A model generated the notes under the pieces. The model saw only the letters and a list, made by a program, of their open reading frames with translations. It did no database searches and was not told the DNA's origin. A DNA stretch of 64,000 nt from Mariannaea sp. PMI_226 (Eukaryota; Ascomycota; Sordariomycetes; Hypocreales; Nectriaceae), in the NCBI GenBank assembly GCA_024336345.1, contig JANFOG010000004.1, forward strand, positions 1,178,001 through 1,242,000. The letters run 5' to 3'. The first letter of the stretch is position 1; every line of letters begins with the position of its first letter. Below, piece after piece: positions 24,774 through 37,281 of the stretch. A program made the position numbers and the translations under genes.

Positions 24774-27209
24774 TATTGAATGAATGAAATCTCACTGTAC
24801 TTTTAGAACAACGATAGACAATAACCAATCCCAAAAAAGCAAGTATACGAACGAGGGGGGGAGGATGAGAAAAACGGGGGGCGTTTGCCCTTTGACTTTA
24901 GAGTATCAAGTGTAGCACTTAGTGGATAGGAAGCTCGACATACTGTAGCTAGAGTGTGTCAAGGAGAGGCAGGTATTGATACACAGTATGCAGATGGTTA
25001 TAAATGGTTGTTGGTTGAATCATTAGGCTCACGTCTCTCCGTCTTATATCACGGTGCTGCCAGTCAGCCCCGAGGGTTCCGGAAGGTTTCACACGAACGG
25101 GCGCAGACCATGTTAGGGCGACTGCAGCTGGTCATATCTACCCAATCTTGCGGTGCGGTGCGTATTGTTGCATCTCAGTTGATAAAGTTGACACGGGGAT
25201 GAGGCCCCGAGTGCCGAGCAGTTGCAAGGGACATACGCTGAGTAAAGGCATTGGATGACTACGTTTTGGGTGGGTGGGATGAGACGAGATAAATTGCCAA
25301 TTGGGAAACAGGAATCTAGATGAAACCATGCAGAGCAACACCATAACGTTATTGTGCAGTTTGTTCGGCGACCATACCGAAGAATAAGGCTTCTGCACGT
25401 CGTCGGCCGGGTGACTCACAAAGGAAGGGATGTTAAGGTCATTGATTGACTGAGATGGCTGACATTATTTCCTTCTTCTCGCTTAACACTTTCGAAGCAA
25501 CGAAGAAGAAGAGAAAACGATGTGAACGAAGCGCCTTCGCTCGCTTGGCTCGCTTGGCTGACTATGCAAAAAGTTTATATCCGAAATAGTGACTAGACTG
25601 TAACAGTTGGTGGACCCGTGGTTAAATCAGTTGCAACCTACGCCTAGAGAGAAGGTTATGTTGCGTTATGGGCCCCAGTTTGCGGAACAGTTATGTTATC
25701 CCATATGAAGATTTCAAACCTTTCACTTCAATGGCGGTCTGATATAAAGTCCGAGGGCCGGGGTGGTGATGAGCTAAGCGGGTAAAGTGGAGAACAGGAA
25801 GAAGGGAAAAAAACAACAAAAAGGTCAGAAAGACCACAAAGTCAGGGTACTTTGCCTGATACGGATATACTTTGGTGGGGACTTCCTTCATCGGAAATAC
25901 CTGATCTTCGGGCGCGCAAGGGCATTTCTAAGCGTCCGTAGATGCCACTCGAGGAGGCTCAACAGACATGTGGGGAGTGACGTAGGCCAAGCTGACGATG
26001 TTGGGTACTCTGAGTACGTACCATGAGTCCAGGCTGAGTAGTTACAGTGCTGGGTTACAGTGTGGGGCACGGTGCATCAAAAGGGACGGATAGTGTGCGA
26101 GTCCTTGCTCTTACGTCCGTCCCTCGTCCGTCATCGTCCGGGATTACTGTCGGAGAACAAACGATACAATACGACAATGGAGCCGGGTGTCAGCTCTCCA
26201 AGCTCCATAGCGTCGATCAGATTACTAACACCACAACTCAAAAGCAACACGCATTGCAGTTGGCCTCCACTCCATGTGCAGAAGCGAGCAAGGACCAGCG
26301 GAACGAGCCAATTGACTCATCCGCCAGCGTCGCATTCAGCGTGGCAGCCCGTCAGCCCTAAACTCCGCTTGCCTTTGACGACCCAGACCACTCTATGACG
26401 ATGGCGCCATAGATATCTGCTTTCTCATGGTAGCTTGTGAAGATTGCCTTTTGAAAAGGATCTACCGGTACTTACTCACTAATTGGTGTTTTTTTTTTTT
26501 TTTGCCCACAGGCTCCAGCACAGCAACCCTGTCACCCACAATTGCTCCGTGTGCCCCTTAGATCTTTCTTTCCATGGGCCCCGATTGGTAATCTCCCTCG
26601 TCCATCTAGTTAGCCCGAAGGCCCTTTGCATCACATCCAATACGCACGACTACGCACGCCCACACACTCCATAACGCATAGTTGAGCGTGCAGCCAGAGA
26701 GAGAGAGAGAAGGTTCTACAGCAAGCCAATGTCGCTTTTGCCCCCCCCTCCTCCCCGGCTTTACTAACACACGGAGCACCGGTAGCTCCGTTGAGCAGAC
26801 AGATGATCTGGAGCCAGAAGGATTCTTGGTTAGTGGGCAAAAACGAATGACTGATTACATGATCAAAATAAGCTTGAAAATGCTATGGGTGTGGGTATTG
26901 CTGTGGGCGTGTGCCATTGTGTATGACTGTGTGAAAGCACCCAAGGACTCGCCAAAAGATGGTATTCAGTCGAGTAGTCGCTTGATGTATAAAGTCTTTC
27001 ACCCGCCTTCTTCTTGTCTTTCTTCTCTATAAGCTTTGTGTGTGAATCATCACCAGTCTTCCAAGTGTTCTAGAAGAATCAACTATATAGAAGCTTCCCC
27101 TTCGTTGGCTAGCTATCAACCTTCACATTCATCACACTCAACTCACTTACACGCCCCCGAAACCCTGAATAGTACCAGAAAAGGACAATAACCACACAAC
27201 AACACAACA
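24774..27209. other. Intergenic upstream of the drug transporter
   Basis: This 2.4-kb stretch has no protein-like frame above about 115 codons. It includes a 17-base T run near 26488-26504 and, just before 27210, a CA-rich leader (ACACAACAACACAACA) typical of a fungal 5' untranslated region. The transporter promoter should lie here. Confidence 0.55.
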
Positions 27210-29290
27210 ATGTTGGCGGATCAAATCCGCGAAGCCCCCTTTGGGCAGCTTGTCCGCTTCATTACCAGGAACAAGTACTTCCAGTATCCCGAAGAGAAGC
27301 CTGGCTTCGAGCTTCCCGAGCCATGGATCATTCTCATGAACAACCCGGACGCCATCGTCGACGAGGACGGGCAGCACATCACCACCACAGTCGACAACAC
27401 CGTCATCGGGTCCGAGACTTCATCCACCGCCGACGCCGATGAGGAGCGCGACGACGACGACATTGTCGGCCCCGAGGGTTCGGACGCCAAGCCCAGAAGG
27501 AATAAGAGAATCACCGACGAGGAGAAGGCGGGCGATGACGAGAAGGCCCGTAATAACTCTCCCGGCTCGCCCATCCGTCTACAGCGCACCCGCTCCACCC
27601 AAGATACCCAGCCCTTCTCCCGCGAGCGGCTTGAGGCCGAGGAGCATCATGAGATTGAGAAGGTCAAGTCAATCCCCGTTGTGCCCAAGCGGACAAAGGA
27701 CGGCGCTATCCTGGTCGACTGGTACTACAGTGATGATACTGCCAACCCGCACAACTGGACCAACAACACTCGTCTCGGCGTGTCCCTCATCATCTGTTTC
27801 TATACTTTCGTCGTCTACACCACATCCGCCATCTACACCTCCTCGACTCAGGGTGTCATGGAACATTTCGGTGTAAGCGAGATCAAGGCTACTCTAGGAC
27901 TGTCACTGTACGTGCTGGGCTATGGTATTGGCCCGCTCATCTTCTCGCCCCTGAGCGAGATTCCTCGCATTGGACGAAACCCCGTGTACATTGTCACCAT
28001 GTTCCTGTTCGTCATCATCTCCATCCCAACCGCATTGGTCAACAGCTTCTCCGGCCTGATGGCTCTTCGTTTCTTCCAGGGCTTCTTTGGCTCACCTTGT
28101 TTGGCCTCTGGAGGTGCCTCGCTTGGAGATATGTATAGCTTGATGGCTCTCCCCTACGCCATGATGGCTTGGGTGTCGGCTGCATACTGTGGACGTAAGT
28201 ATTACTCCAACATACACTCACAATATCTCCTCTTCTTTTTACTCACTCATATGATACGTTTGCAACGTACTGACTTTTATTCTCATTTCAGCTGCCCTCG
28301 GACCTCTTCTCAGTGGCTTCGCCGTCCCCGTTGAGGGATGGCGATGGTCTCTGTACATTAGCATCTGGGCTTCCTCTCCCGTCCTCATCGCCATGTTCAT
28401 CCTCCTCCCCGAGACTAGCGGCGCAAACATTCTCCTCCGACGTGCCCAACGTCTGCGCAAGCTCACCGGAAATGAGCGATTCATGTCCCAGAGTGAGATT
28501 GACCAGCGCAACATGAAGGTGTCCGCCGTTGCCCTTGACGCCCTGATCAAGCCCCTGGAGATCACTCTCAAGGATCCCGCTGTGCTTTTCGTCCAAGTGT
28601 ATACCGCCATCATCTACGGTATCTATTATTCTTGTAAGTGGCCACCTTCATATTCTTAAATCGATGGGCATTTTTGCTGACTCCTTCAACCTCACAGTCT
28701 TCGAGGTCTTCCCTCTCGTCTACCCTGTCTACTACGGCATGAATCTGGGCGAGATCGGTCTCGTCTTCCTCTGCATTCTCGTCTCTTGCATGATCGGTGT
28801 CGCCGTCTACGTCGCCTATCTGCATTATTACGTCGATCGCCGCATCGCCAAGTACGGCTGGCCTGTTCAGGAATCCCGCCTTCTCCCCGCTCTCCCTGCC
28901 TCATTCGGTCCTACCATCGGTCTCTTCCTCTTCGCATGGACAGCGCGAGCATCCATCCACTGGATCGTGCCGACCATTGGCATCACTATCTACGGTGCTA
29001 CTGTCTTCGTCGTCATGCAGTGTATCTTCGTCTATATCCCGCTGAGCTACCCCATGTATGCCGCCAGTCTGTTCGCAGCCAATGATTTCTTCCGAAGCGC
29101 CCTCGCTTGTGGTAGTGTTATTTTCGCGCACCCGCTGTACGGCAACTTGGGTGTCGCTAAGGGAACAAGTCTCCTGGGCGGTCTCTCTGTCATCGGCATC
29201 ATCGGTATCTGGCTCCTCTACTTCTATGGCGCCAAGCTCCGATCTATGAGCAAGTTTGCCATCTTTGAGAACCCTGATATCATTCGATAA
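27210..29290 (+). CDS. MFS drug:H+ antiporter, MDR1/FLR1/CAF5 type
   Basis: This plasma-membrane major facilitator of the DHA1 group is probably an exporter of toxic compounds. Three exons, 27210-28194, 28292-28633 and 28698-29290, give 639 residues. The N-terminus (FGQLVRFITRNKYFQYPEE) matches the start of yeast-type Mdr1/Flr1 exporters. A long acidic cytoplasmic segment reaches about residue 185 and ends in the DHA1 signature DDTANPHNW. The first transmembrane helix spans about 190-210. The loop 2-3 motif SPLSEIPRIGRNPVY and the GFFGSPCLASGGASLGD segment are typical; the C-terminal half (FFEVFPLVYP, FAANDFFRSALACG) completes about 12 helices. It converges on a Zn2Cys6 regulator 415 bp away, a possible regulator-target pair. 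Family assignment is sure; substrate unknown. Confidence 0.92.
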
Positions 29291-29705
29291 TGCCAGAAAA
29301 AAAAAGACAAAAGGGACCGATCTAGGTCTAATAGAAATGAATGAATGGAATGGCCTCTCTGGATACGTAATACAATGATTTTTTTTTTTGTTGCTGGTTT
29401 TTGGACATAATAGCATATCAAAGACGCACTGGTATTTACTCGGGTGGCTGATATTGTATCATAACGGCCAATATTTATTTTCCTTGGGCTTGGAAGTTAT
29501 AGCGTATGAGAAGTTTTTCGTTCTCAATTACCCTCCTCCATTAAATAATATAATAACCTCGTTGATTTCGTCACTTTTAGAAAATTCCCGTTTCTCGTCG
29601 CTACTATGTGCAGCTCATACATACAATAAATATCCTTTTGCTAACACACATGTACGCCGGTGAAAATGCGATTGCCCATGCTCAATACCTCCATGCTCGT
29701 GCCTA
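29291..29705. other. Convergent 3' regions, transporter and Zn2Cys6 gene
   Basis: This AT-rich 415-bp interval lies between two gene ends and presumably holds the two 3' untranslated regions. No other feature is seen. Confidence 0.5.
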
Positions 29706-32625
29706 TCACCATGAATACCCAGTGGTGTTGTTTGTACCCGCAAACGAGCTGTTGATATTCGAGTTATTAAAATTATGCCAGTTCGAATTCTGATTGTTCA
29801 TCTGGCCCTGCTGCTGTTGTTGTTCGTGTTCATGTTGGTTTTGGTGTTGGTGTTGTTGTTCCTGTGAAGGATATGACGAGTGATTTGCCTGCTGTGAATG
29901 AAATGAGGTCTGGCCAGATCGGGTAGGGAGGGTATTTGCACGCCTGTTGTACACTTGTTTGTCAGTAGGAGATGTATCCTTGGATGCTGAAGGCGGCGGC
30001 GTGTAGGTGCGTTGATTGCTGTGGTAATTGGGCGTTGAGTTGGAGAACTGCTCATCCCCCGCGCGGCCGATCCATTGATCCGAAGCCAATGTCTGATACA
30101 TTGCTGTCGACAGAGGTGCCTGGGTAGGTAAAGATGTTCGCAAAGAGACCTGTTGGTTGGGTGGCTCGGTAGGTTGTGATACGGCCGGTATGGTGGGAGC
30201 ATGTGAGAATCCTTTATAGCCCGACAAGTGGACTTTATGGTGTTTCGTGGTCGTCACAGCGTTAAAAACCCGATCATCCCTTTTCTCTGGTATGCCACTT
30301 GCTTGAGCTAAGGTCAGTATTGCAGAGTCCCCTGTTCTCGCATGCTGCGCCGACGCAACTGGGGGTTGGATCCCTCTGGATGTCGATTGGTCTACTGCCG
30401 GTGATTTTTCTTGGCGCCGTTGGCCCTGCACTGTCTGGGCCCAGGGAGCGTCGGTCGCTTGGAAATTCTGTGGTCTGGCGTGGCTTGACATAGCGACGGC
30501 GGATGTTGGAGATTGTCTTAGCTGCTGCGTGGCTTCCCAGGCCATTGTCTGGTATGACTGACCATGATTCGCAGAAGCATGGTGCTGGGGTGTTGTGGAC
30601 TTGTTATACTCGGCCAGAGACGCTAGGCTTTGGCTATCATGCAAAGAATCCGGTAGCAAATGAATCTCCTTCGGTGAGTGGGCATCACCAGCAGGCATCT
30701 GAAGATAGGTAGGGTAAAGCGACGCATCATGATGAATAGAACCGTATTGGTTCGAAGCATCCACTTCAGTACCATCCGTTTCGGCATCTACCTCAGCATC
30801 CGCATCTGTATCCGCATCGTCCCCTTCGTTGTCATCCGGTCCATCTGATTCAACGACAATAGACTCGCTCTTTTTTGGTGGTTTCTTTCTTGGCTTCTGC
30901 GGAGCATACTCGCAGGTTTCTCCTCGAGTTACACATGCACTACAGATAGGACGTTCTTTTGTACACTTTTTTTTTGTGGTTAGCTTAAAGCGAATATAGG
31001 GGATAGATTTACAACACTCGCCTTTTCCTTATGGCTTTTGCATTGAAAACATGCGGTTCTTGATTTGCCCATCTTTCTCCGGCTCGGACTGGGTGCTTGA
31101 GCTTCAGCAGCTGTTGGTTTCCAAGCTGCCTCGTCGCTAGAGCTCCTGGACTGAGGGGCTAGTTCTCTAGTGGCTGGGTGAGAAGAGGTAACCTGGCTGG
31201 CTTGGCTTGGAGATGGCGATGCATTTGTCTGGCTCGATACTGATCCTTCCTTGGTAGTGGGATGGACAATACGTAACCTTTCTGCGCCGTATTTAACGAG
31301 CATATTAAGGGACTCCCTCTGTAGGTGAGGGGCTTGGTTGGAGAAAATGCTAAACTGCTCCGCTGAAAGAGAATCTGGAGGTACGCCGGCCTCATTGAGA
31401 ATTGTAATTGCCGCCTCTCGTCTCCGGTTCGCCTCAGCAACGGTGACGTTCACCGGGAAATTGGTCCCAGGAGGGGGTTGGCTTCCTTGAGTATCTCTCG
31501 ATTCGGGAGTAGATACGGATGCATCTCCTCCAGCTAGGCGTTGCGTCTCCGATTCAGGAATGCGTTGTAGTCCCAGGTCTTGTTCAGACCGCCGATCTGA
31601 TGGCGCTGCGGCAGTAGAATGGTCCAAGCCAGGGTTGGGACACATCACAGAAGCATCATGACTCGTTCTGGTGTCTTCCGAGACCGTAATTATCGCTACG
31701 GGAGCTGTAGACGGGCTTGCCCCAAAGGTTTTTTTCCTGGTCCTCCTCGCGCGGCCGAGCTGGTCTTGTGCCCTCTTCTCTACTCTTGTATCCGTCTGCT
31801 TTTTCGGCGTTCTTTGTTGTGCAGCTTTCTGTTGCAGCTGCCTCTGCATTCCTGGGCCAAGCTGCCGGGGTGGTGGCTTGAAGAGTTCCGAGAGCTCAGC
31901 AACAGTTTTGTGAATTGGCGTATGATTGTACTTCACTGAAATGACCCGATTGTTTCGATCGAACGTGATGATGATGGAGCCCCGACAATCAAAAGCAGGT
32001 CGAGCTAGGCTGCATGAGAAGTCTATATAGTAACGATATATAGTTGGATGACAGACTTACCACTCAGAATCGGGTCGGGCTCCCGTTGACTGTATTCTCC
32101 AATAATACATTTGGACAAACTCTTGCCATTCTGATGATTCCATACCTGGAATGAGCTTTTGCATAAATACGTAAATGTCCAACCATTTGCCTCTCGACAA
32201 ATACTACGAGCAGTCCAGTCACTACTATCTACTGACTCCAGGGCTGTAACTATGTGCTTAGATATTGATGTTTGAAGAACAGGATCGTTCGGCGGCTGAT
32301 TCATCACAGCTTCATTGGCGCCGACGTCCTGCAGTCCTTGTCGCTCCGTTTGGCCGTGAGAGGTAGGATCGCTAATCGAAGAAGGGTCGGCATCGTTTAA
32401 TCCTGCGGACGCGCCGTTGTTCGGCCGAGGAAGGGACAGATGAAACTGCACAGAGGCCTTCAATTCAAGGGCTATTGAGATGTGTTCGGCTCGACTAGGC
32501 GTTGTTTTTGCTTCCAGAATCCGGCGTAGATGCAGCTGAAGATCTTCGATCGAACTGCAAGACGGGTCATTGGAGGCCAAGGCGGGCTGCGCGTCGAAAT
32601 TAAAACTCGCGAGAAAGTCGGCCAT
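29706..32625 (-). CDS. Zn2Cys6 transcription factor with internal zinc cluster
   Basis: This is a nuclear DNA-binding regulator of unknown targets. Three exons, 32625-32061, 32004-31022 and 30965-29706, give 935 residues. The zinc cluster is not N-terminal: Cys507, 510, 517, 524, 527 and 534 form C-x2-C-x6-C-x6-C-x2-C-x6-C (CFQCKSHKEK, then CTKERPICSACVTRGETC). A basic run (PRKKPPKKSES) and an acidic stretch follow, then a Gln/Asn/His-rich C-terminus (about 890-935). The N-terminal part (about 150-260, WTFTYLCKSSFQVWN to NHTPIHKTVAELSELF) looks like a folded domain I cannot name. Intron 2 must start GC (AAG/GCGAGT) to keep the frame and the cluster; it is 56 bp with a GCTAAC branch site. No fungal_trans domain was recognised. 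It is tandem with Ku70 upstream. Confidence 0.85.
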
Positions 32626-33355
32626 GGTGGTGTTTCGATACAGCCGTTGCAGCGGCTTGAAACATCGACCGACGCAGGCCCAGTTCTGGCTCTTGTTGTC
32701 TCGGCACACGGTTAAAATAAAGCAACGGCGGCGACGGCGGCAACAGCAGCGCACAGTACTGTCGAAGTCGCGCAGACGCGCCAGCACTGGTGCGGATACA
32801 GATGTGGTTGAGGCGATGATATTTGGAAGTGCGATTCGATGCGGGTTTCGCGTGGGGGAGACGAAAACGCCAGGACGGGAACTATGCTCCTGGGCGTCAC
32901 TTTTGGGGAGGGGCGTGCGTCTAAGACTCACATATCAACTACAGCACCTTACATCAGTGCCATTCATTAGAGTATCTAGATTTGCGGTCTACTTTTTGCT
33001 TTCCTAAATTATCTTCTAAATCGGATAGTATATTGATGTTCATTTCTATATCGCACAAAGACGTCCGCTCGCTTCTTGCCGTTGACCTCATTTGATGTAG
33101 CATTCAACGAGCCTGTAGGTAGTTATTTAACAAGACACACAGTGAGCATCGTTCAACACGACTACATGACAAGTCACATAAATCTAATTAGAAAAACATT
33201 TATTCTTCATTTGAATAATTAAGATACGCTCAAAGAAAATTCCTCTAAAACTCCCGCCCAATAAATCCGACCCGGACTCTCGCGAAATCATACATAGATA
33301 GACAGGTAGTAAGTACTGTTACAAAGACACGACGAAGAGGCATAACTCTCATCGG
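32626..33355. other. Intergenic: Zn2Cys6 gene promoter and Ku70 3' region
   Basis: An in-frame extension upstream of 32625 (to 32931) exists but has low-complexity RCCCRRRRR-type content and looks like leader sequence, so the ATG at 32625 (MADFLASFNF) was preferred. No other gene is seen. Confidence 0.5.
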
Positions 33356-35403
33356 CTAAGAGCTCGCCTCAACCCATTCTTCTACTCTCTCAATCAGTTC
33401 AAACTTCTTTCCGCTCGTGCTTAGACCTTTGGCAGCCAGGACATCTTTGAGCTGAGCCACCGTCATCTTGGTGATTCCTCCACTCTCGATCGAAGCTCTC
33501 AGGTGAGCCAAGCTGAGTGACGATCCAGATACCTTCTCTGGAGCACTTCGGCTCTTCTTGGTCGGTCCGTCAATCTCGTCGTTGGCCTCGCGCTTGAGAC
33601 TCTTTTTTACCGCGACGCTGCCAGCTTCTCTGCTCAAGGTTTCAGACCAGTCTTCCAGATACCCACCAGCTCTCTTGCTAATAGCTTTGAACTTGGGTTC
33701 TGTTGCATCTTCAGCTTTTTCGGGGGCCTCTTCTTCCAGCGCGAGGGCTTGCAGAATCTTGTAATGCCATTGCAGAGCAGGGTTTGGATATTTTATCGGG
33801 TTGTACATAGCTTTAGGGAGCTGAAGCTGTTGTACGATGGTCCTCATTTGAGTCGTGAGCTCGTCCGTGCACTTGACAGCTTCACCAGAAGTTTTTACTT
33901 CCCTCAGGTCATCTTGAAACGGCAAAGGATAGATCCATAGGCCGGCAGGGAGGTAAGGTGTGCCCGAGTCATCGTCAGACCGCTCCTTTGATGGGATAAT
34001 CGCCGCGAGAATTGGCTGTGCATTGGACCTAACGATACACCAGGCGATTCCAATCTTATCGTCCTTGAGAAGCTTCTGCCAAAGCGCTGCAAAGACACGG
34101 GTTGATCCGACGTAACCCTCTTCGCTGGGGAAAATGAAAGTTGATTTCTTGACACTTGCCCAGACTTGAAGCATTTTTCGTGGTTTGAATCCGATAATGC
34201 GAATAACTGGTTGCCCAAAGTTCTTCAATGACTTCTGTTCTTCTGGCGTAAAGTAGACGTATTCACCGCCAAACTTGTAGGCCTTTCTCATCTCACCCTT
34301 TTCAACTGTCTTTGCACTGTCTTCTGCAATTCTCGTCGTCTCACCAGTCGCAATCTGTGGCTTATCTCCGTCCAGCCAAATATAACATGTCCTAGCAGGA
34401 GCTTGCCGATGAATAACGTTATATCCTTTCACAGAAATCGTAAGACCTGGGGCAATTTCAAATGGGAGATTTGAAAAGAGAGCTCTTTTCGGGGCTTGCT
34501 TGGAATTAACATTGGAAATCAATGAGTTGAGCAAAGTGATGCCATCTCCAGACTTGGATGTTCGAATCTCGGACATGTTGGCTTCTCCCACTTGCTCACG
34601 GTAAATGATATCCTAAAACCAGTTAGAAAAGAACCAAAAAAAAACCAGCCAGCAGCCAATTACTCACATCGTAAAACTTGGCAAGTTCAAATTTCTCATC
34701 ACCTCGAGTAATGGGAAACAGATCAATGATGACACCCAGGTCATACAAATCTTTGGCACGAACGGCGGCGGCCGACCTCGCCTGTTTGTCGGATACGTGA
34801 GGATCATCGTTGTCTGTAACGATGAATAATCGACGGCTACCAAAGTTGGCAGCCTTGGTGGTAAAGATCTGGTTTGCGCAGAAGAGAACATTGGCCATAC
34901 TCACCCCTTCAGCTGAAGGGCTTAGGACCTCATCTTCGTCCTCCCCTTCTTCAACCAGAGCTTTCAGCGCCTTGACATCGTCTGCTGCAGGTACGTCGAG
35001 ATCCATGAACAAGTAGCAGTGAGGGTACCCCAGGCCATTTCGTCCATCTGCGGAATCCTGAAATTTGGATTTCTCTGTGCCGAACAGAAGAATACCCATC
35101 ATATCCTTTGGGCTGGAGATGATGCGTTGTTCCATGAGATGATACGCAGTCTTCAAAGCAGCCTGAACCGGGCTATCACGGTCTGCCTTTTTGGAGTCCG
35201 AATGTGGTGGTGGCTTCAACATGGTTTTGCTCACGTCAATTGCCAATAAGATGGCATCCTTCTGCGCCTTATAGCTCTGCGATGTGTAAGCTTCAAAGGC
35301 GAATATGAGTGAGGCAGTCTCAGGCATAACATACTGTTTCATCGAGCTCTTGATCTTCCTCATCCTCTTCATCGCGTCGCCAATCTTTACTGAAGTCTGC
35401 CAT
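33356..35403 (-). CDS. ku70: Ku70, non-homologous end-joining DNA-end binding subunit
   Basis: It forms the Ku70/Ku80 ring that loads on double-strand ends in non-homologous end joining and telomere maintenance (nucleus). Three exons, 35403-35335, 35276-34668 and 34612-33356, give 644 residues, as expected. Exon 1 is a very acidic leader ([15 protein letters not shown]); exon 2 carries the vWA-like domain ([15 protein letters not shown], then [12 protein letters not shown] and [11 protein letters not shown]); exon 3 carries the DNA-encircling beta-barrel and pillar ([49 protein letters not shown]), then a Lys-rich linker ([26 protein letters not shown]) and a C-terminal SAP motif ([20 protein letters not shown]). 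It is head to head with ferrochelatase across 495 bp. The identification is very firm. Confidence 0.96.
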
Positions 35404-35898
35404 GATTGCGATAATGTGTTTTATGAAAAGTTGTGGCCTTTACATGAAAGGCCAGGTCGGGGGGGTTCATTTAAGAGCTGAGTGAGTGAGCTCTCAGCAA
35501 GAAGCGGGTCTCACTTTAGGCAAACGCGAGCCATGGCGGGTTCGTGAAACTGCCTGGTCGCGAAATCACGTGGCGATTGGGAACCTAATTGCACCTCCCA
35601 TGATTGGCGGGGAACCCGCCTGTTAGTGAGTACATCCTTTACCTTATTTGTGATGGCGTCGGATGCTTGTGTTCCCTAACAATACCTATCCCTTGCTAAG
35701 CTGCCGATAGGATGCGCGACAGGCGATCCGGAGTTCCTGGAGATGCATGCATCATCGCTAGGAATATTCTGCATGCCCCTCAGCACCTGATCTCTCTCGC
35801 AACAATTCCAATTAGGTTTCAATTTCACCCTTTTACACCGACACTTGCACCCTATCAAAACCCGGATCCAATTCTGAAGCAATTGAGCAATTTCTACC
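35404..35898. promoter_or_regulatory. Bidirectional Ku70 / ferrochelatase promoter
   Basis: The interval lies between two divergent start codons. A CACGTG E-box palindrome is at 35567-35572, ATTGG (reverse CCAAT) is at 35576-35580 and 35603-35607, and CCAAT is at 35808-35812. These words are seen; their use is inferred. Confidence 0.55.

Positions 35899-37281
<1,383 letters not shown>

Noticed and set aside
32626..32931. N-terminal extension of the first Zn2Cys6 protein
   Set aside because: Arg/Cys-rich low-complexity translation typical of leader DNA; MADFLASFNF at 32625 is the more natural start.
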